Below, one piece after another: positions 44,001-50,701 of a stretch of 64,000 nucleotides of DNA. Numbering within the stretch: position 1 is the first letter of the stretch; every line of letters begins with the position of its first letter. The notes under the pieces are model-generated. The model saw only the letters and a list, made by a program, of their open reading frames with translations. It had not been told where the DNA came from and made no database searches. Both the position numbers and the translations under genes were made by a program. This stretch comes from Chloropicon primus (Eukaryota; Chlorophyta; Chloropicophyceae; Chloropicales; Chloropicaceae), in the NCBI GenBank assembly GCA_023205875.1, contig CP060760.1, positions 682,001-746,000 on the forward strand. Reading direction: 5' to 3'.

Positions 44001-44090
44001 AACGGAAATGGCGTGGTAGACGAGGATTGGACGGACTCTGCGACCGTTTTGGAGGGCACCACTGCCACCGGGACCCCCGATCTTACCTAA
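35097..44090 (+). CDS. Giant secreted repeat protein, 2,997 aa, phage-fibre-like repeats, unknown function
   Basis: The start is the ATG at 35097; four codons upstream the frame opens only at GTG. It begins with a clear signal peptide (MGHRETRAGLPLCLVVSLLL, likely cleaved near TRA-Q). Residues of about 190-1370 and 1470-1800 are type A repeats of roughly 35-55 aa with the pattern SGSI-T-GG-G--KN--VG, in longer blocks of 77 aa. Residues of about 1372-1468 form a Cys-rich block in an otherwise Cys-poor protein. Residues of about 1802-2602 are type B repeats of 28 and 40 aa with DKFTV-ASTGNT and GTLSADG. Type A repeats return to about 2770, followed by a non-repetitive end of 230 aa. There is no C-terminal membrane span or S74 signature. 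Such repeats recall beta-helical fibres of phages and algal viruses. Third codon positions are visibly more AT-rich than in neighbours. It is probably a cell-surface or extracellular fibre; function unknown. Confidence 0.85.
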   Translation: MGHRETRAGLPLCLVVSLLLLILSLEGTRAQDVRLKTITKQKNWSALGKLFVFDAGQVGIGPIFANVTPVEELDIDGSARIRGSIIFDDSNHNPAIQLPENNFKSLSIGEVNRGYITLNTESQRIESQQSVAFTGEEDTERKILVPEERFESLQIRTFYGTELFSLHTLQGLEETQIHTSLSVNKDVTIDGPVHLTDFTDVTSLKRAALEINGGVSVKKSAIFGEDVEIRGMFRFPGGLVDSDFAVASTRNATSVSEASMHTRGGLAVEKNAIIGGPVFVVDNTTATSSSEASITTNGGLGVARDVVVDGNMDLGAALTTGGRIEILDMTDLSLETSGGIFSKGPIDSEEALTVIAPKGIVVEKDAIIGGTTSVTGDTDIGGVLSVFYGMDVLKGATIDGPVHLTDFTDVTSLKRAALEINGGVSVKKSAIFGEDVEIRGMFRFPGGLVDSDFAVASTRNATSVSEASMHTRGGLAVEKNAIIGGPVFVVDNTTATSSSEASITTNGGLGVARDVVVDGKTAIGETLTVDKEIFSKKGILITDETEASYDDRTNTLSASLLTSGGIAADMDVYSNQQFVSYGLEIKSDEMSTGVESGSIHSIGGMGIEGNVFIGKRVRVEDDSNVDYDAEANTMSGSLVTEGGLGVSKDVYILKTLNINDRTNAGYYYDYDLEESILGGSIVTSGGIAAERDILTNAKFISSRGLEVYNDEGSTNSTSGSMKTKGGLGVEKNVSIGQTLNVESTLNAAYADVWHQEGEEHQGSKTSGSIHTEGGIGAEEDIVSGGNMIAGAGMQVLNYTQSNSSDTGSFTTSGGVGIARNLYVGERIDVEDSTQATISESSTTGSIHTDGGIGADRDIVATGNMKTSAGLQVTSTTESYAYNQGSITTTGGVGIQKNLYVGERIDVDDSTQATISGSYTSGSIHTDGGIGADRDIIAAGNLKTATGLRVTSTTESYAYNQGSITTSGGMGVQKHIYAHGGIEVSTNEQSYLYGSYTTGSIHTSGGIGANRDIVASGNMKTATGLQVTSTTESYAYNQGSITTSGGMGVQKHVYAHGGIEVSTNEQSYLYGSYTTGSIHTSGGIGANRDIVASGNMKTATGLQVTSSTNSHYYNQGSITTTGGVGIQKNLYVGERIDVDDSTQATISGSYTSGSIHTDGGIGANRDIIAAGNLKTATGLQVTSSTNSHYYNQGSITTTGGVGIQKNLYVGERIDVDDSTQATISGSYTSGSIHTDGGIGANRDIIAAGNLETATGLRVTSSTNSTNSSSGSIVTSGGVGIAKSLHVGEEVNVTSTLHIQSTEEAEYENAGPSGPSINGSITTEGGVFAAKDILSAGNVKALAGIQVNASVDVSETISVNSTENAAFVEGTGAVETETEPVWVQILSGDTTCNKDVYPNDGAARYYGSLHYDCTTPQVCLNYCDAYYPQAPFVDYWVETDVPNACWCNCYKAPCNPPTRRVQGEQIQVFERQNVTTAKGGLSGSIKTQGGLGVRQDIVTMQNVRAYGTTNAFSVSGESSEPSVGGSIHTAGGIVAEKDILALQKMIAVEGLHVNSTTRSTDAATGSITSLGGLGVAQDINVGEQMHIYGTNNAESDIEAGELFGSLVTDGGIAADKDILTNENLVSYGLILNAESIGSTSIVAEGGIDIGGRGFIGGKLAVDNDVVAKSNMTVHNGLSVLDTTEATYNEKDGSYSGSFRTRGGIFAMKDMMTGGNFRSLGGIAVDSGVESTSSDTGSLTTDGGLGVGMSAHIEENLNVLSDENALYQKGEATASIHTAGGIAAEKDILALGSITSVSGHSHIAELKVSGKTEIDGTLSADGDLSVNYDKFTVDASTGNTDVKGTLDVHQDTSLEAKLSALDDLSVNTDKFTVQASTGNTNLKGTLSADGSVSIGYDMFTVNAGTGNTATSGTLSADGDFSINTDKFVVDAATGNTAMYGLSADGDFSINTNKFTVQASTGNTNLKGTLSADGDLFVNYDKFTVDASTGNTDVQGTLDVHQDTSLEAHLSVFDDLSVNYDKFTVQASTGNTNLKGTLSADGDLFVNTDKFTVDASTGNTDVKGTLDVHQDTSLEAKLSALDDLSVNTDKFTVQASTGNTNLKGTLSADGSVSVNDGKFTVDAATGNTAMYGLSADGDFSINTNKFTVQASTGNTNLKGTLSADGDLFVNYDKFTVDASTGNTDVQGTLDVHQDTSLEAHLSVLDDLSVNYDKFTVQASTGNTNLKGTLSADGDLFVNTDKFTVDASTGNTDVKGTLDVHQDTSLEAKLSALDDLSVNTDKFTVQASTGNTNLKGTLSADGSVSVNDGKFTVDAATGNTAMYGLSADGDFSINTNKFTVQASTGNTNLKGTLSADGDLFVNYDKFTVDASTGNTDVKGTLDVHQDTSLEATLSVLDGLSVNTDKFTVQASTGNTNLKGTLSADGSVSIGYDMFTVNAGTGNTATSGTLSADGDLSVNYDKFTVDASTGNTDVKGTLDVHQDTSLEATLSVLDGLSVNTDKFTVQASTGNTNLKGTLSADGSVSIGYDMFTVNAGTGNTATSGTLSADGDFSINTNKFAVNAATGNTAVQGTLNVEGSAAINTDKFTVDASTGNTALKGTLSADGSVSIASTSQAQIHDVLNHGLGDDAIIGTYYTEGSLHTDGGLGVDKDIMAVGNIRSMSGFLVLSDYDVTYTPASGMTPASVEASIQTAGGIGATKDIVSLANVKAYGTTDASVSGGSVSAAIQTAGGIAAEKDIVTLQNMRAYGTFRVDGTTVSTSHSTGSIITSGGIGVLKDSHFGSDVIVGTDHWVKSDHLKVASTTNDLLLQAGAGKKLRLAFADSSTSVTNSLSLFGDEMNFVHSKAEIGSSFVNVGCFRLDKHSAMTAIMYVHGKFLNSGSATVPDIGRFQLSLVNNGFAAPETLEGNTGVSGVFSISGQLSVRIVKAGSGDGSVGTGGENNFQIQLLHAGNSQASFDPFNIIFITTGSYDQCTNGNGVVDEDWTDSATVLEGTTATGTPDLT
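35664..36655 (+). repeat. 365-bp perfect direct duplication inside the giant gene
   Basis: The segment 35664-36028 recurs at 36291-36655, an offset of 627 bp (209 codons). By eye the two copies are identical, including synonymous sites. Frame is kept, so a block of about 121 residues is doubled in the protein. Confidence 0.9.
37950..38860 (+). repeat. 231-bp tandem repeats (77 codons) in the type A region
   Basis: Successive blocks repeat every 231 bp. Examples are the segment with CCCATGGTGGGATTGAGG at about 38028 and 38259, and the block starting near 38400 and again near 38631. Copies differ at only a few bases. Each block encodes two SGSI-type repeat units. Confidence 0.85.
40530..42900 (+). 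repeat. 573-bp higher-order repeats in the type B region
   Basis: A 191-codon superblock repeats in register: the same word begins at 40901, 41474 and 42047. I noticed a single difference between copies 1 and 2 (near 41117 versus 41690); copy 3 diverges in its second half. Inside are 28- and 40-codon units containing DKFTV and ASTGNT. The array also leaves the opposite strand open for 2.5 kb, which is a by-product. Confidence 0.9.
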
Positions 44091-44219
44091 TCTCGACAAC
44101 GAACGGCAGCAAACTTTTTGTAGTGGCTTGGGGGCTGGCCACATTCTTTGTGTGGAACGAAACAACCGAAATAAGCAAGATAGTTACATGTACAACAGAC
44201 TTTATAAACAAACCAATGG

Positions 44220-44957
44220 TCATACTTTGAAGGACTCGAGGAATCCTTCTGAAAACATGTGTTCTCTCTCCCAAACCTGCAAGACTCTCGTGATCCTGTG
44301 GCGCAGGCCCTCGAGCTCGATTCTGCCGCAGGACTCTGGCGCTCCGTTCAAGCACGCAGAAAACTTTCCGGGAAGCTTGTCTTGAAGCATCTTCGTGCAC
44401 CTTCTGTTCCCTGCTTTTGCAAACTGATGGAAGAGATCGGAGGCGAGGTAAAGGTTGCCTACAATCAGAGCAGGGCTTGCGCCCTGCGGAAGGGGTCTGG
44501 AGCAAAAGGCGTCCACGAGCTCCACAAGGTCGTGTGGCCTGTCCAGGAAGTAAGTGACCATTCTGAAAACCTCTCCTTTGGATGGAGCAAGGTTGTCCAG
44601 ACGGCAAAGGAACGCTCGTCGTTCACCTGGGCCCGCCCCTGCTCTTCCTTTCTGGGGTGCCAAGGACAACCCCGCCTGTCCTCTGACTTTTGACAAGACT
44701 CTGGAACGATAATAAGTGTGCAGGGCGCCCCCTTGTGGGCGTCCCGCATCAAGGAATTCGAAGTGAGGGCACCCCGAGCGCAGAAGCGCCCTCTCGAACG
44801 CAAACCCCTCTCTTGCTACCCACTCTGCAGTCAACTCCACCACTTCCTTGGTGACCTGGTCCATGGGCGGCGAACAGCTACGAGCCCCCCCCGATGTCGA
44901 CGCTTCCTCCACGCTTCCCCGCCGACAAGGAGGCGGGACGTCCTCCTCGCCTCCCAT
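44220..44957 (-). CDS. SURP-CID domain protein, U2SURP/SR140-like, lacking an RRM
   Basis: The protein is 245 aa from the ATG at 44957; the frame upstream opens only at GTG. A SURP (SWAP) module lies at about residues 30-85 (EWVAREGFAFERALL, then HTYYRSRV). A CID-type helical domain covers about 105-240, with LIVGNLYLASDLFHQ, FSACL and VLQVWERE, close to the pattern in human SR140/U2SURP and plant RRC1. Those proteins also carry an RRM before SURP and an RS tail after CID; both are absent here. I searched the 660 bp upstream and saw no RRM-like exon. It probably works with U2 snRNP or RNA polymerase II C-terminal-domain events in splicing. It converges on the giant gene, with 129 bp between stops. 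Confidence 0.75.
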   Translation of the reverse strand: MGGEEDVPPPCRRGSVEEASTSGGARSCSPPMDQVTKEVVELTAEWVAREGFAFERALLRSGCPHFEFLDAGRPQGGALHTYYRSRVLSKVRGQAGLSLAPQKGRAGAGPGERRAFLCRLDNLAPSKGEVFRMVTYFLDRPHDLVELVDAFCSRPLPQGASPALIVGNLYLASDLFHQFAKAGNRRCTKMLQDKLPGKFSACLNGAPESCGRIELEGLRHRITRVLQVWEREHMFSEGFLESFKV

Positions 44958-45621
44958 GTAACACCACCACCCCTGCGGGAGCACCCCCACAACAGTACGT
45001 AGAGCCTCTCTACCCCCCCTCCTCCCCGTTGCGTGACACTCCGGTCTCTCCTCTACCCCGTTGGCACCGCCCCAGCTCTACCCCACCTCATTCAAACCAC
45101 TCAAAGAGTCAACCGACCCATCGCACGCCACGACACGCCACGCCACGACACGACGGCTCCGCCGGCGGAACCGGAACACCACTTGGTGGACGACACGACA
45201 CGACACGGCCCTCCACCTGATGAGGCAAAGGGACTCTCCTCTCGAGCGAAACGGGAACCAATTCGGGCAAACGATAGGTCAATCGAGAGGTCGCGAGACA
45301 AGCTAGAAGCGTGAATCTGGGTTCCTCCCAGCCTCGCTCGTCCTCCCTCCCCTCGTGCCACGCCCTTTGCCCCTCCAGGTCAGGTCAGGCTGACGTTTGC
45401 TATGATATATGATAGTGCTCTTGATCCCAAGGACAAGCTTTGGCTTTGAGTGGAGTAGACCAGGGAGACAAAGAGCAAGAGGAAGAGAGAGGTGGGGGTC
45501 ATAGTTCATACCGGAGAGAGGAGGAGGGATAACACCGCGTCACCAGATCCACATATCCATGCGTAACGCCAATATATCACTTGAGACAACAAAGAGATAG
45601 AGAGACAGAGAGAGCACCACG
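44958..45621. promoter_or_regulatory. Divergent intergenic region, SURP-CID / secreted protein
   Basis: 664 bp without a supported gene. It includes short CGACACG-type tandem repeats near 45130-45210. Both promoters should be here; no defined site is claimed. Confidence 0.4.
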
Positions 45622-46210
45622 ATGAGGAGAGGGGCAGTGTTGGTGATGATGTTCTTTGCCGTGATGACTCTGGGGAGCGTAAACCTCGTGCAAGGTGTCG
45701 ACCTGGGCACGTTTTTGGAGCAGCCAGAACTGGAGGCTTTGAGCCCAGGATGTAAGAGCGATGTGATTGCCCTGGCGCAAGACGGTGACTATGTGAACGC
45801 GCTGGGCCAGGTCGATGGGATGGTCAGGGGATACATCGGAAGCCTGTTTCCGACGTGCATTGCGCCGGCTCCGAACTGCAACTCCCCCCTAGCGGCGAAT
45901 CAGCACTGCTGCAGTTTCTCTGGACAAGAGTTTTGGAAAAACAACACTGAGATTCTGTCCAAGATAACGCTTGAAGGGAACAGGATCGTGGGTGGCAGAC
46001 TCCAGTTCTTGAGCCAGGTCGTGACGCTCGACTTGCAGAACCCCATCGCCTTTGTGACAGCCAGCCTGAGCTTCATGCAGCCCTACTTCTCCCCGCTGTC
46101 TTGCAGGAATACGCAGGATGCGAGGGTGATTGGGTGGGCCATGAGCAGCGCCTGCGTCAGCCAGAACGCCATCCCTTATGCGGACACCAAGCTGTGCTCC
46201 CTCGCTTTCT

Positions 46211-46212
<2 letters not shown>
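45622..46212 (+). CDS. Small secreted Cys-rich protein, unknown
   Basis: The protein is 196 aa from the ATG at 45622, which follows a GA-rich leader. Residues 1-26 form a strong signal peptide (MRRGAVLVMMFFAVMTLG, cleavage probably near VQG-V). The mature part has eight cysteines, two of them adjacent (QHCCSF), which suggests four disulfides. It has one N-glycosylation sequon (NNT) and no membrane span. I do not recognise the family. It lies two genes from the giant secreted protein, but nothing else links them. A GA microsatellite follows its stop at 46215-46242. Confidence 0.75.

Positions 46213-46214
<2 letters not shown>

Positions 46215-46242
<28 letters not shown>
46215..46242 (+). repeat. 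(GA)n microsatellite at a convergent 3' junction
   Basis: About 13 GA units lie directly after the secreted protein's stop and within the 110 bp that separate it from the stop of the DUF455 gene. Confidence 0.9.
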
Positions 46243-46322
46243 TCTGTATTTTTTATTATAAGATATAACGACACGCGGGCCGTTGTTCCTAAAGCTTTCC
46301 TTTCGTCATACACCACGTGCAG

Positions 46323-47323
46323 CTACTTGGTGGCGAGGGGCTCGTACCAAGTCTTGGTGAACCCAGCTTTTTCTCTTGCCTCGTCGTTGAACGGGGGCTT
46401 CAGCCTGCCGTGGAAGTGCTTCCTCACCGTCGAGTGAAAGCTGGCGATGACCTCGTCGACGTTGAAACCGAACTTGGACAAAATATCTCCGGCCTGTGTT
46501 CCACCCATGGAATCGATGGCCAAGCCCTCAAGCTCGCGCAAGCAGGTGTCCTTCCCATCCTGCTTTGGCGCGTGGTCCCTCACGTAGAGGTAACAGTAAT
46601 ACTTCAAGCCTGCGGCGCAGTGAGTCACCTCCTCTGGGTAGACAAAGTTCCTCAGCACCAGCGCAGTCTCCTTATCCCCACCGTTCTCAAACTTTGAGAT
46701 CGTCTGCGGCAGCACGTCCAGCCCCCTCGCTTCGTGAACCATGTGCTCGATGGCGAGCCTGGCCATCAGGCTCTCGCTGGTCTCCACGGCGCTCTCCCAG
46801 AGACCGTCGTGGGCCGGGAAGTCGCCGTAAGATCCTCCCATGGCCTTCAGACGCTCTGCCAGCCGCTCGAAGTGGCTTGCCTCATCGAGAGCCACCCTGG
46901 CAAAGTCACACACAAACCCAAAAGGCATCGATTGACTGATCCCAAAACGAGCGATGATGTCCCAACTCAAGTCAATGGCCCAGCTCTCGATGTGGGCGAG
47001 CGAGTGGCAGATCGCCATCCGACTTTTGAGGCTCCCCCCTTTGCCGAGCGGCTTGATCTTTCGCGGGTCAACAATCTCCACCAAGTCGCTCCGGCACGGC
47101 TTTGCTGGAGCCACCAGTCGCTGTTGTTGTTGTTGTTGTTGTTGTTGTCCCCCATCGATACTTGGAAGCGGCGCCCCACCCCTTTCCAGAGACACGATCT
47201 CCTCGTAGTACTCCCTCGTGAGTCTTGCTTTTTCGTAAGGACAAGGCTCCGCTAACACAGCAAGCGCATTCCTCACCGCCAACACCATCCTCGGGTCCCT
47301 CTCGATGTGGTCATCACCCTGGA

Positions 47324-47387
<64 letters not shown>

Positions 47388-47459
47388 ATCATGATGACGA
47401 ACACCCCCACCGCTCCAAGGAAACTTCCCTCTCAAGCACCTCTCGTCCCACCACGCCAT
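46323..47459 (-). CDS. DUF455 ferritin-like protein with poly-Gln/His N-terminus
   Basis: The protein is 378 aa. After a variable N-terminal region with two Gln/His runs (CAA repeats in DNA at about 47323-47395 and 47122-47148), the DUF455 (PF04305-type) domain covers about residues 135-378. It has a ferritin-like helical pattern with candidate metal ligands: HSLAHIESWAIDLSWD, DEASHFERL (E-x2-H), AIEHMVHEARGLD and YPEEVTHCAAG (E-x2-H). Bacterial relatives are uncharacterised diiron or ferritin-like proteins, so an oxidase or hydroxylase role is possible but not shown. The start is the ATG at 47459, 126 bp from the divergent HAD gene. Confidence 0.85.
47323..47395 (-). repeat. CAA-rich triplet repeat in the DUF455 N-terminus
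   Basis: Runs of CAA (Gln) interrupted by CAT/CAC (His) codons read in frame. A second shorter CAA run is at 47122-47148. Both are prone to length variation. Confidence 0.9.
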
Positions 47460-47585
47460 CCTCGAAACCCTTCAGTTATGGTCAGAGTTGGAGTTTGGTG
47501 TGGAGTGGAAGGAGTTTGGCGTTTTGTGGACCAGAGAACAATTAGATAGAGGTCAGTGGAGGGGTTGTTGGAGTGGGGAACCGTC

Positions 47586-48269
47586 ATGAGCGATGGGATT
47601 ACGTGCTTGCTCTTCGACTTGGACGGGACCTTGTACCTGGAGTCGAACGGGTACGTGAAACACTGCAGGACTCGGGGATGCGAGTACCTCTCGAAGAAGT
47701 TTGGCTGGACCATGGCGGAAGCAGAAGAGAAGAGGAAGCTTGCGCTGAAGACGTCCAATCAGACTGTCAAGGGCCTCAGGACCCTTGGTTACGAGCTTGA
47801 CGACAAGGAGTTCGTCTCGTACATGAGAGACGGCGTGGAGCAATTTCTCAAGCCCAACCGGGAGCTCGGCGAGTTTCTCTCCAGTCTGAAGCAAAAGAAG
47901 TACGTCTTCACGAACACGAGAGAGGTCGAGGCAGAGAAGGCGCTCAAGTGCCTTGGGATCCGAGACCACTTCGAGAAGGTCTACGGGGCTGACTTCATGG
48001 GGGACTCTTGCAAACCAGAAACGAGGAGTTTCAACGCCGTGGTAGAGGACGTGGGCACCACCTGCGAGGAGTGTTGCATGGTAGAAGATTCTATCAAGAA
48101 CGTCATCGCGGCGAAGCAGCTCGGGATGAGGACTATTTTTGTGAGGGGAAGAGACCCCGAGCAGGGGTTTACCGACGAGAGCGGGGAGACCCTGGAGGTG
48201 ATCGACTGCGCCTGTGATGCTCTCACGATAGGAAACCTCGAGAAAGGCGCCCCCTTCCTGTGGAAATAA
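47586..48269 (+). CDS. HAD-superfamily pyrimidine 5'-nucleotidase-like phosphatase
   Basis: The protein is 227 aa from the ATG at 47586; the frame upstream opens only at GTG. HAD motif I is LLFDLDGTL, with the nucleophile and acid Asp pair. Motif II is in VFTNT, the motif III lysine is in CKPETRSFN, and motif IV is MVEDSIKN. A helical C1 cap lies between motifs I and II. The overall pattern, including the Y-L-E-S-N-G region after motif I and CKP, matches the yeast SDT1 / plant pyrimidine 5'-nucleotidase group. Substrate is inferred. No presequence is seen, so it is probably cytosolic. Confidence 0.8.
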   Translation: MSDGITCLLFDLDGTLYLESNGYVKHCRTRGCEYLSKKFGWTMAEAEEKRKLALKTSNQTVKGLRTLGYELDDKEFVSYMRDGVEQFLKPNRELGEFLSSLKQKKYVFTNTREVEAEKALKCLGIRDHFEKVYGADFMGDSCKPETRSFNAVVEDVGTTCEECCMVEDSIKNVIAAKQLGMRTIFVRGRDPEQGFTDESGETLEVIDCACDALTIGNLEKGAPFLWK

Positions 48270-48382
48270 GGAGCGTGGAAAGAAGGAGCGAAGGGGTGGT
48301 AATAAGGAGGTAAAACAATATGTAACCCTTGTCACAACGAATGCATGCATATTTCTTGTCATTCAGTTCATGGTCATGGTCA

Positions 48383-49864
48383 TCACCCTTGCTCGAAGAG
48401 TCCCAGCGGAAGGAGGACATCCGTCGAGATGGACCTCGGGAGGACGATCTCGCTGGAGAGGTTTCGCAGGAGTTTCAGGCAGTCCGCCTTGGGAAGGGCG
48501 GCGGTCGCTGCCCCGGCGAAGTCGAATCCTGCGAAGGGGGAGACCTCCAGAACAGGCGCCGTGAGCTGCGTGCTCGCCTCGGAGTTGCTGACCGTTATTC
48601 TGTTTTTGCTAGGGCTCAGACTGGCCGCGGTGCCCTCCGTCAGGACGGGCTGCTTCATCTTTGAAAGTTTCGGCACCGCCATTTGGAAGACGACGTGGTA
48701 AAAGGTCTTGACGACTGCCGTGGCAACGGCGGCGAACTCCTCGAGGCTCAGAGCCCTGGCCTTCATGATCTCGCTCCTCCCCAAGCTGCAGATCTTGAGC
48801 GCAGCGGCGTCAAACTTGGCGAAGCCCTCCTCGATGTCGTTCAAGGCCCCCGTGTACGGACGAGGATAATTCCCCGGCATGCGTGCCACCAAGTCCGTCC
48901 AGAAGACTTGCTCCAGGTTGTGAGCGAACCTGTCCACTTGCATCAGGCAGTCGACGTACTTCCACGCCGAGCCCTTGACCACGTCCTTGGGCCAGCTGTA
49001 AATCTGCTGCAGCAGGCTCAGGCACGCCTCGCAGGGGGCCCTCAGCTGCATCAGCAGGTCTGCCTTCACCCTCACGTAAGCCGTCAAGATCTTTCTCTGG
49101 TTGTCGAACGCCTTGGCCTCGTCGGCGTTTCTGGACTCGGGGTTGCGGTTGGTGTCGTCGCAGGCCTCGATCAGGAGGTCGAGGAGGTTCTCGCACGGCC
49201 CGAGCTCGTCGGTGAACTTCTCGATCGTCCTCCTCTCCACCTTCGTCCTCCTCTCCGTCGCCCCCAGCTCCGAGGCCGAGACCTCGCGCTGGAGCACGCT
49301 CGGGGCGTGGAGCCACTGCTCCTGCTTCACCACCACCGCCGACGGGGCGGCGACGTGGTGCTGGTCGGTGCTCCAGCTCAAGTCGCTCGAGACGTTCCTC
49401 ACCAGCTGGTCCTGGTCGGGGACGCAGGCCAGGGAGGAGGACGACGGCGGCCTGAAGCTCTTTCGAACCCAGATGCAGGACTTGAAGCCCCAGGACCTGG
49501 CCAGGACCATCATGCACACCTTGGACAGCCGGGGCGTCTCCTTCCTCCTGATGATCTCGATCTCCTTGCTCATGCGGCTCGTCTCCGGATTGTTCTGCAG
49601 GTGGTGCACGAGGTGGGCCCTCTCCAGGGGCGAGTTCCACTCCCGGCTCATCTGGATCAGCGTCCTCAACTTCTTGTCCCCGTTCCTCTTCCCCGGGTCC
49701 CCCTTGAGGCACCAGTGGCTCTCATGCCCGAGCGGGGGGGGCTCGCTGCACAGGGAGCACGGCTCCTGGTGGCTCGGGTCGATGCACCTCCACCCCCGCT
49801 CCCCCACCGGCTCGAGGCCCGTCGGGTCGTACACGTCCGGCGCCACCCTCTTCAGCCTCACCAT
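48383..49864 (-). CDS. Unknown protein with one CIDP-EWNS-WGF Cys/His domain and helical C-terminus
   Basis: The product is 493 aa from the ATG at 49864; the longer frame to 49936 starts at TTG and is rejected. Residues 27-132 form a domain also present twice in the gene at 61752. It has CIDPSHQEPCSLC (C27, H32, C36, C39), then GDPGKRNGDKKLRTLIQM, EWNS, and finally a L-A-R-S-WGFKS-C-IW end. The C-x4-H-x3-C-x2-C spacing suggests zinc binding. Residues of about 190-440 are mostly helical, with several scattered Cys and no recognised family. The last 70 residues are Ser/Ala rich. I do not recognise the protein. The upstream region carries three CACGTG sites shared with the divergent TruB gene. 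A nuclear or DNA-linked role is only a guess. Confidence 0.8.
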   Translation of the reverse strand: MVRLKRVAPDVYDPTGLEPVGERGWRCIDPSHQEPCSLCSEPPPLGHESHWCLKGDPGKRNGDKKLRTLIQMSREWNSPLERAHLVHHLQNNPETSRMSKEIEIIRRKETPRLSKVCMMVLARSWGFKSCIWVRKSFRPPSSSSLACVPDQDQLVRNVSSDLSWSTDQHHVAAPSAVVVKQEQWLHAPSVLQREVSASELGATERRTKVERRTIEKFTDELGPCENLLDLLIEACDDTNRNPESRNADEAKAFDNQRKILTAYVRVKADLLMQLRAPCEACLSLLQQIYSWPKDVVKGSAWKYVDCLMQVDRFAHNLEQVFWTDLVARMPGNYPRPYTGALNDIEEGFAKFDAAALKICSLGRSEIMKARALSLEEFAAVATAVVKTFYHVVFQMAVPKLSKMKQPVLTEGTAASLSPSKNRITVSNSEASTQLTAPVLEVSPFAGFDFAGAATAALPKADCLKLLRNLSSEIVLPRSISTDVLLPLGLFEQG

Positions 49865-50701
49865 CAGTGCGTAACTCAAAACCCAAACCCAAAACCACCC
49901 CCACAAGACGTGGACAGAGTCACGTGACACGCGCAAGAGAATGTGTTCCAGCGTTGGTCGCCGCCCGCACGTCGCCGTCTTATTCGCGGAAATAAGAGCG
50001 CTTGAGTTGGGGCGTTACGACCCGGCCCCACCGGACGTTTCTTTTTTCTTCACGGATGGCCGATAATCCTCCAAGAGGCTGTTGGAGAAAAACGGAATTT
50101 CTACAGAGGAATTGGTCTCCCCGTCGGACGAAAAGTGGGGCCAGGTCCTAGGACGTTGGGGCGTTTGAGGCGTCACGTGGTAATAATGGTGCCGATTAAG
50201 GTTAAGGTGGGGCACTATGGGGCCTTCCGGGGTCACGACTCCAAGGGTCGAGAATCGATCACCCATCTTCCAATCACGCTTTCCTAGTGGTAGAGGGCGG
50301 AACCTGCATCATCACCATGACATGACGACCCATCAGGATTAGGATTAGGATGGGTCCCACTCCAACGCACCGCACCTCCCTCTCTCTCCCTCTCCTTTGG
50401 GTTTGGGCCCATCGCCACCGGAAGGGAAGGAGAGTCTCCTCCTTCCTTGGGCTGCTGCCGACAGGGTCAGGGTCTGTCTGCTGGAACCCCAGCTCAGAGC
50501 AGCAGCAGCATCACAAGGGCGGAGGGAGGAGGACCTCCATCCATCCGTCCATCCATCCGAACCAAAACGCTTCGTTTCGTTTCGTTTCGTTCCTCTTGCT
50601 CTCTCTGCTCTCAACGTCACGTGCTTTCGGTTTTGGATAGAGCTCTCCCTCCCTCCCCGACCCTCTCGCCAACAAACCAGCAAACGCGCAAGCGACGGAC
50701 G
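49865..50701. promoter_or_regulatory. Bidirectional promoter region with three G-boxes, CIDP gene A / TruB
   Basis: 837 bp between divergent ATGs contain three CACGTG palindromes, at 49921-49926 (in the longer palindrome GTCACGTGAC), 50174-50179 and 50618-50623. By chance about 0.2 would be expected in this length. G-boxes bind bZIP or bHLH factors. A short open frame at 50015-50266 overlaps the middle site. Confidence 0.55.
50015..50266 (-). CDS. Possible small hypothetical protein, 83 aa
   Basis: An ATG-initiated frame begins MGDRFSTLGVVTPEGP and ends in a Lys/Ser/Gly-rich tail. Its composition is plausible for a small soluble protein rich in Pro, His and Ser, but I recognise no family. 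It lies 150 bp upstream of gene A on the same strand, within a region carrying G-boxes, so it may equally be chance open sequence in a promoter. Confidence 0.25.
   Translation of the reverse strand: MGDRFSTLGVVTPEGPIVPHLNLNRHHYYHVTPQTPQRPRTWPHFSSDGETNSSVEIPFFSNSLLEDYRPSVKKKETSGGAGS

Noticed and set aside
49975-49995. Possible E2F-like site (TTCGCGGAAA) upstream of CIDP gene A
   Set aside because: It lacks the GGCGGGAAA or TTTSSCGC core and is a weak single match, unlike the pair upstream of gene B.
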